Part shown: positions 57,347-61,577 of the stretch, piece by piece | How positions within the stretch are numbered: position 1 is the first letter of the stretch | Layout: the number at the start of each line of letters is the position of its first letter | Virus record (IMG/VR): IMGVR_UViG_3300009376_000016 | Coordinates: 1-61,577 of that record | Reading direction: 5' to 3' (one strand) | DNA from: a virus | Length of the DNA: 61,577 nt | Program-made: the position numbers and the translations under genes | The notes under the pieces: model-generated | What the model was told of the DNA's origin: nothing | What the model saw: the letters and a program-made list of their open reading frames with translations, nothing else | The model's database searches: none

Positions 57347-57562
57347 TTAATTAAATAGAACAGGTTCCCCTCTGTCATAATACTTCCAACCACCGGGACA
57401 TGGACGAGCCTTATACCGTTTAGCATACTCCTTGTCCACATAAACACCAGCCTCTCCTTCACACTCAGCAAAGAATGGGGTCATACCGGGAGGCCAGCTA
57501 ATTTCACTGGAACAGGACACAGAGAATCCTACTAAAACCATTAATATTAACAACCGCAACAC
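57347..57562 (-). CDS. Small lipoprotein
   Basis: This 71-residue protein has a lipoprotein signal (LLILMVLVGFSVSCSS) with Cys at residue 17. The mature part has two more Cys. It could be an outer-membrane spanin (Rz1-like), a superinfection-exclusion lipoprotein or a structural oddity. It lies between terminase and portal, away from the lysis cassette. Confidence 0.65.
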   Translation of the reverse strand: MLRLLILMVLVGFSVSCSSEISWPPGMTPFFAECEGEAGVYVDKEYAKRYKARPCPGGWKYYDRGEPVLFN

Positions 57563-57841
57563 TTATTCTGAGTCCTTTTCGTCTAGGTTTATGTCTATAA
57601 TATCACCATTTTCCATAGTAAGTATATAATTTTTCTTGTTTTCAAGCTGTTCAGATAGGTTTTCTGCTATCTTCCCAAGTGAAACGCATAGTGATTGGAT
57701 TAATAGAAAACCTAGCTCTTCTCCAAGATTGTCACAGGCTACATCAGTCATATCCTCAAGTAGCGGTTGTAGTTCCTCAATGAACCTGTCTTCATTTGGT
57801 ATAATACCCCTACCAAAATCAGCCTGAACTATGTTACTCAT
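57563..57841 (-). CDS. Hypothetical protein
   Basis: This 92-residue acidic helical protein (MSNIVQADFGRGIIPNEDRFIE...) starts at 57841 with an ATGA overlap to the large terminase stop; an in-frame ATG at 57880 lies in the terminase gene and is less likely. Not recognised. It may be a terminase or portal accessory. Confidence 0.6.
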   Translation of the reverse strand: MSNIVQADFGRGIIPNEDRFIEELQPLLEDMTDVACDNLGEELGFLLIQSLCVSLGKIAENLSEQLENKKNYILTMENGDIIDINLDEKDSE

Positions 57842-59601
57842 AACTGAGATGGTTGATAAAACTTCAATTCTGGTTTCCAATGTCTCCTATTCATTGACTT
57901 AGTCCATTCTGGTGCTGCTGGAAACATCTTACACCCAAAACACGCAATTGCTAAAGCCATTACACAGTCATCATGTGATCCTGCTTGAGCTGCCATCCTT
58001 CCGTTGGGAAAATTAACAAAAGTCTGTAGCTCATCCAGAATTTTGGGACTCCTGACATTGATCTCATCCTCCCTGATTAACTCCTTTAAGTAGTCAATAA
58101 TCAGAGGTTTGGACTTTACTGTGGTATGAAAACCTAGTTTACGTGCTGAACGACTTGATCTCTCATCTAGTATCTTCTCTGAGTATATGTCTGGATATAC
58201 ATGTACATCAGAGAGGAACTTCAGAGTCACAAGTCCATGATTGTTTCTTTCTACAAGTAGTTTTGCATTATTGTACCATTTACCTAAACTTGCAAGTTGC
58301 CATGCAAATAAATCTGGATCTATCTTAACTCGTATCATTGCAACTTCTTCCATTGTTGTTGCATTTAATACAATACCTACACTCCAGTCTGTGTCCCTGC
58401 CTACATCTATACCCTCAGATACATCTGCTCCTATCCTGTACTCCCTATTAGGAACAGGTCTCTCCCATATCTGGAGTTCTCCTTCATCCATTGCCTCTAT
58501 TATATACTTCTCCCCACCCTTTTCCTTCCATGCCTGTACTGGAATATGGAATCCTTCTGATGGTCTTTCTCTCTGAAGTCTTTGAGATTCTAAAACAAGT
58601 TTACTTAATACATCAGTATCAAAAACACCACGCCCCGTGGTTACGAATGCTTCACGGGCATTCGTTGGGAACTCCTGATGGAACTTCCTGAGATCATTCT
58701 GGCACTGGGTCTTGATACACTGCCTACGCCAGTTCAGGTTCTCTAGTGTAACCTCAAACTTCTTTACCTCTTCTCCTATATCATATTCACAGGATATACC
58801 TAGTAATGACTGCTCTGATTCTCCTCCATACCTCTTATCTTGTCCTAACTCCTTCTTAAACTTCTCCTTTTCTTCCTCTGAACTAAATGGTGTACTGTAG
58901 TGGCTGTATATATACCACGGAAAAAAGACACTCTCCCATCCTGAGTTTCCTTCTGCTGCATCCCAGTACATATCATGGAATACACCACCAACACCCTGTG
59001 CAGTAGATTCTATTACCGCCTCCGTGTTAAAACCTTGAACTACACAGTTTAATAATCCTAATAGATAATCTTCCCCTCCTGCTGTCCAAGATGCTACCTC
59101 ACTACAGTGTAGGTAGTCTATCTTACTACCACGTACTTCTCTACCGCCTACAGTTGATAGGGAGTATGACGAATTAAGGCCGCCCTCCTCGCTACCCCAG
59201 TGTAAGTCTCTCCTTCCGCTGTATTTAAGTTGTGGTTTTACCTCTGTAGGAAGGTTCTGTTCCATTGTACGTGTCATGGCAAACATGACATCTGTAGCCG
59301 CCTTACTATGGGTGGTGATCTGTACCACCTTATTATGGTTCATTGCGGCATGACGGAAGTACCGTCCTTGTACATAGGTGGATATTCCGAATCTCCTAGC
59401 CTTAAGAACAATCATCCTAACGTGCTCATGCTCCCTTAGCTGTCTCTCCATCATGGAGTGCATTATACTCTGTACCTCATTTAGCTTAAATGGTATAAGC
59501 TCACCTGTCCCAAAGTTCTGTATCTTTAAGCAGGTGTCAAAGTAGAGTAAAGGATCAGCCTGTAGCCTCCGTATAAGAGCTATTATCTCCTTTTCTTCCA
59601 T
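57838..59601 (-). CDS. terL: Terminase large subunit
   Basis: This 587-residue protein has an ATPase domain with a Walker A-like LKARRFGIST (about residues 64-73) and a Walker B-like KIDYLHCSEV (about 155-164). The C-terminal nuclease domain shows YRIGADVSEGIDVGRDTDWSVGIV (first Asp) and GSHDDCVMALAIA (last Asp pair). It cuts and pumps DNA into the prohead through the portal. It lies three genes downstream of the small subunit. Confidence 0.92.
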   Translation of the reverse strand: MEEKEIIALIRRLQADPLLYFDTCLKIQNFGTGELIPFKLNEVQSIMHSMMERQLREHEHVRMIVLKARRFGISTYVQGRYFRHAAMNHNKVVQITTHSKAATDVMFAMTRTMEQNLPTEVKPQLKYSGRRDLHWGSEEGGLNSSYSLSTVGGREVRGSKIDYLHCSEVASWTAGGEDYLLGLLNCVVQGFNTEAVIESTAQGVGGVFHDMYWDAAEGNSGWESVFFPWYIYSHYSTPFSSEEEKEKFKKELGQDKRYGGESEQSLLGISCEYDIGEEVKKFEVTLENLNWRRQCIKTQCQNDLRKFHQEFPTNAREAFVTTGRGVFDTDVLSKLVLESQRLQRERPSEGFHIPVQAWKEKGGEKYIIEAMDEGELQIWERPVPNREYRIGADVSEGIDVGRDTDWSVGIVLNATTMEEVAMIRVKIDPDLFAWQLASLGKWYNNAKLLVERNNHGLVTLKFLSDVHVYPDIYSEKILDERSSRSARKLGFHTTVKSKPLIIDYLKELIREDEINVRSPKILDELQTFVNFPNGRMAAQAGSHDDCVMALAIACFGCKMFPAAPEWTKSMNRRHWKPELKFYQPSQL

Positions 59602-59603
59602 TT

Positions 59604-59852
59604 CTAACCAAATGCTCTTTTAAATGCTCTTGCCATTAGACTTGGCTTCTTCTTTTTTTTATTCTTAGCCTCAGAAGTTATAGTATCTGACTTAGTAGAT
59701 TTTTTTATACTACTCCCTTTACCTCCTCCAGCGTGTCCACCTGCTGTTAAATCAAGTTGATTTATAGGTATTGCCGCAGTCTTATGGTTAGTCTGATCTC
59801 TATAAGAATGAAATTTTTTCTTTGAATCATACTTCTTAAATGAACCTGCCAT
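59604..59852 (-). CDS. Hypothetical basic protein
   Basis: This 82-residue protein is Lys/Ser/Gly-rich and ends NKKKKKPSLMARAFKRAFG. It is similar in style to the basic array at 47.8-50.5 kb but lacks both C-terminal tags. It overlaps the preceding gene by one base and lies directly before the large terminase. Possibly DNA-binding. Confidence 0.55.
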   Translation of the reverse strand: MAGSFKKYDSKKKFHSYRDQTNHKTAAIPINQLDLTAGGHAGGGKGSSIKKSTKSDTITSEAKNKKKKKPSLMARAFKRAFG

Positions 59853-60175
59853 TATTTCCCGTCTGTTATGTCGTCTATAGTCTTGTCTATCTTTTGAAAT
59901 ATCTTCTTCTCTAGATGAGGAAGTAGCCTAATACCACTATATCCTATGAGAAAGGCTATAGTTAATGCTGTATATGGCCCAAATTCAATTTGTTCCATCA
60001 ACATTGGAATAAAAAATTCTGCTGCAATCCATCCTACTGCTGCTGCAATTGCCAGATTCTTTGCCTCCATAGCTAATCCTGTCCATTTATGGACTAATCC
60101 GTTTGTTAAACCACCGCAGGTGCTTGCAAATACGCAGCACCACTTGGCACCAAAAAGTGTTAAAAGTGTTTCCAT
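59852..60175 (-). CDS. Holin-like membrane protein
   Basis: This 107-residue protein has hydrophobic segments at about 1-25 (LLTLFGAKWCCVFASTCGGLTNGLV), 40-62 (NLAIAAAVGWIAAEFFIPMLM) and 68-87 (YTALTIAFLIGYSGIRLLPHL), with a charged C-terminus. The topology fits a class I holin. Its place between the terminase genes is unusual given the separate lysis cassette. Confidence 0.6.
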   Translation of the reverse strand: METLLTLFGAKWCCVFASTCGGLTNGLVHKWTGLAMEAKNLAIAAAVGWIAAEFFIPMLMEQIEFGPYTALTIAFLIGYSGIRLLPHLEKKIFQKIDKTIDDITDGK

Positions 60176-60483
60176 TAATCCTGTATAAAATTATATTGTT
60201 AAAAAGATGACGGCCCCAACCGAGGTACTAAGGGGAAGTCAGGGCCGTCTAGGGCTGGAGACATAGCCCTTTCATATCTTTCTCTAAAACAGTGAAATAT
60301 GCAAGTGTGTATAAATGCGAGTAACTACTTTATGTATACTAAGTGGGGGGCCGATGCGACCCCACCCCTCCTTTATTTTTTTTCTTCCATCATATCAGTT
60401 ATTTAACCGGATTCTGGTGTGTCGTATACCTTTATATATGGTATTAGGTTTCAGAATCTCAGGAATGTGAAACCAATCCATCC
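60176..60483 (-). other. Gene-free region after small terminase: hairpins, possible packaging or control region
   Basis: This 308-bp region has no credible gene. It holds four inverted repeats: GACGGCCC/GGGCCGTC (60209-60249), AGGGCT/AGCCCT (60251-60270), GTGGGG/CCCCAC with a poly-T stretch on the plus strand (about 60342-60375), and GGTTTCA/TGAAACC (about 60448-60475). An ATACC/GGTAT pair lies between the last two. Such density near terS suggests a pac/cos or regulatory site; termination explains only part of it. Confidence 0.5.
60200..60249 (-). terminator. Rho-independent terminator after small terminase gene
   Basis: On the minus strand GACGGCCC...GGGCCGTC forms a perfect 8-bp GC-rich stem (loop about 25 bases, with inner CCCC/GGGG pairing possible) followed by ATCTTTTTAAC. 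This would end or attenuate transcription of terS before the membrane protein gene. Confidence 0.6.
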
Positions 60484-60909
60484 CTAATCCATTGCTATTG
60501 CTGGGTTTGCTGGGGTTATGTCTTTAGTATTAGTAGATGAAAGTAACTGTTCAAACGATACCGAATGCTCATGTTTAACCTGTTTTTGTTCATTAAATAA
60601 GCCAATCTCACTACCTAGTAACTTCAATATGTCCTTACAGACACCATGAGATTCTGCTTCAAGTGCCTGATTATACAATCGAATCAGATCACTTAGCACT
60701 GATTGTTTGGTAATACCTAATGTTATCTGAAAATCTTCTATTCTTTTCTCTATTTCCCTAATTACTGAACTTTTCTTTAGTAGTTTATGACCAGCCTGAC
60801 TAGCGGATGGTACAGCATAACCTGCTAGTTTGGCACTCTCTGTAGCATTACCATTTGATGCGTAAGCTATTGAAAACTTTAGTTCTTTTTGCGTTAATTT
60901 ATCTTTCAT
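60484..60909 (-). CDS. terS: Terminase small subunit
   Basis: This 141-residue protein shows the family opening LTQKELKFSIAYASNGNATESAKLAGYAVPSASQAGHKLLKKSSV (about 4-48), a helix-turn-helix that binds packaging sites, followed by a helical oligomerisation part (IREIEKRIEDFQITLG). It is the first gene of the leftward arm, diverging from the rightward genes. It would hand DNA to the large subunit. Confidence 0.8.
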   Translation of the reverse strand: MKDKLTQKELKFSIAYASNGNATESAKLAGYAVPSASQAGHKLLKKSSVIREIEKRIEDFQITLGITKQSVLSDLIRLYNQALEAESHGVCKDILKLLGSEIGLFNEQKQVKHEHSVSFEQLLSSTNTKDITPANPAIAMD

Positions 60910-60931
60910 ATTCTTTCCAGAAAATCAAAAC

Positions 60932-60959
60932 TTGACATATATATAGATAAGAGTAGAAT
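60932..60959 (+). promoter_or_regulatory. Sigma-70-like early promoter of rightward arm
   Basis: TTGACA (60932-60937), 16 bases, TAGAAT (60954-60959). The -35 is perfect and the -10 is 5/6. It lies in the divergent gap between terS and the 61024 gene and would transcribe through the contig junction into the ardC region. It is the best promoter match in the window. Confidence 0.65.
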
Positions 60960-61023
60960 TTGTGATCCAGACTCAATTTAGAGTTTGGGTAATCAATAAC
61001 ATTGTAGCAGACATGGAGACAAC

Positions 61024-61407
61024 ATGCGAGTAATTGCAAGCGAGATTAGCAAAGCAGGGGACAATATGGAGTATGTAAACCATCCAGATATTAATGATGC
61101 TCTAAAAAGATTCTTTGAGAATCCAGAGAATCACGCAAAATTGATTGATGAGGAAAATCCAATTGAGAAACCAAGGAAAAAACGTGCGAGGAAACCAAGA
61201 CCTGAGCCTACCATACATGAAATGTGCAAAGCTCAAGCAGATTATAACGTACTGCTTCCAGAAGTAAGAAAGCATTTTGGTTTATCAAATGATTCAGGAA
61301 AACCAAGCAGAAAAAAATCACAACCAAGACCACAAGGTTGTGTGCGTATTCTATCTGAGCATAAGCGTAATCCTGAAGAAACATTCTCATTCAACAATAA
61401 AATATAG
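61024..61407 (+). CDS. Hypothetical early protein, first gene of rightward arm
   Basis: This 127-residue protein has a basic, Pro/Lys/Arg-rich middle (IEKPRKKRARKPRPEPTIHE) and tail. ATGGAGACAAC precedes the ATG; a second in-frame ATG at 61066 follows AGGGGACAAT and is an alternative. As the gene next to the strongest promoter, it is likely made first. DNA or RNA binding is inferred from its charge. Not recognised. Confidence 0.65.
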   Translation: MRVIASEISKAGDNMEYVNHPDINDALKRFFENPENHAKLIDEENPIEKPRKKRARKPRPEPTIHEMCKAQADYNVLLPEVRKHFGLSNDSGKPSRKKSQPRPQGCVRILSEHKRNPEETFSFNNKI

Positions 61408-61421
61408 TAGTTGATAGCTTG

Positions 61422-61456
61422 AAGCATACTAGGCACTAAACCTGCAAGGTATGCTT
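61422..61456 (+). promoter_or_regulatory. Putative sigma-54-like promoter inside an inverted repeat (second copy)
   Basis: AGGCAC (61431-61436), five bases, CTGCA (61442-61446), with ten bases between GG and GC. It is enclosed by AAGCATAC (61422-61429) and GTATGCTT (61449-61456), the same arms as at 2622-2655. The copy is one base longer inside. It lies 45 bases before the ardC start codon in the circular genome. Confidence 0.4.
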
Positions 61457-61458
61457 TT

Positions 61459-61577
61459 AGGTATTCACTAACGAATGCCGTAATCAAAACAGGAGACAAT
61501 ATGAGTAAATTCCAGAAGTTGAATCCCTCACAAATCAGGGAAAAGCAAAATGAAACAATGCGTAAGCAATTGTTAGA
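61459..61577. repeat. Contig terminal direct repeat, right copy
   Basis: Identical to 1-119. Shows that the contig closes into a circle of 61,458 bp. Confidence 0.95.
61501..61577 (+). CDS. ardC: ArdC-like gene, first 25 codons (cut by window end)
   Basis: This is the same start as the gene at 43-972, including its CAGGAGACAAT ribosome-binding site. It is present only because the contig ends overlap; the full protein is described at 43-972. Confidence 0.9.
   Translation, partial: MSKFQKLNPSQIREKQNETMRKQLL

Overview
The window is the complete genome of a tailed bacteriophage, assembled as a circular contig. The last 119 bases (61459-61577) repeat the first 119, so the unique length is 61,458 bp and the first gene is cut by the window end and read in full at the start. 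The phage looks short-tailed (podovirus-like): it has a P22-type portal, an N4-gp56-type major capsid protein with a scaffold, a P22-like adaptor and stopper, large internal proteins, and no tape measure, sheath or baseplate. The host is probably a Gram-negative bacterium that uses strong Shine-Dalgarno sites; the sequence alone does not name it. No repressor or large integrase is visible, so a lytic life is the simplest reading, although a small serine recombinase sits beside a tRNA-Tyr gene.

The genome has two transcription arms. The rightward arm starts at a sigma-70-like promoter near 60.93 kb, runs through the contig junction and ends at 17463. It begins with ArdC antirestriction protein and many tiny genes, several of them Cys-rich. 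It then holds tRNA-Tyr, the serine recombinase, an iteron-rich 347-bp gap that is the best origin candidate, and two helix-hairpin-helix glycosylase-like proteins. From a second promoter near 9.2 kb follows a replication/recombination operon: PD-(D/E)XK nuclease, Sak4-like ATPase, DUF669-like ssDNA-binding protein, second PD-(D/E)XK nuclease, RusA, TOPRIM/zinc-finger/DUF3987 primase-helicase and a B12-dependent ribonucleotide reductase. I see no DNA or RNA polymerase, so host enzymes are presumably used.

The leftward arm runs from 60909 down to 17464: small terminase, a holin-like membrane protein, large terminase, portal, scaffold, capsid, adaptor, a tandem array of very basic small proteins, tail fibres, a lysis cassette with two M15 peptidases and several small membrane proteins, collar-type fibre, stopper, internal virion proteins, and finally one giant 3,409-residue polyvalent protein. 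The two arms meet with no spacer at 17463/17464.

The most unusual features are: (1) the giant polyvalent protein with zincin and ADP-ribosyltransferase-like domains; (2) two tandem intergenic RNA elements whose stems show compensatory changes; (3) four intergenic GG-N10-GC sites resembling sigma-54 promoters; (4) the basic-protein array with two recurring C-terminal tags and a 48-bp duplication scar; (5) an M15 peptidase whose in-frame upstream region encodes a Tat signal without an ATG; and (6) a 25-codon gene whose ribosome-binding site can pair with its own codons.
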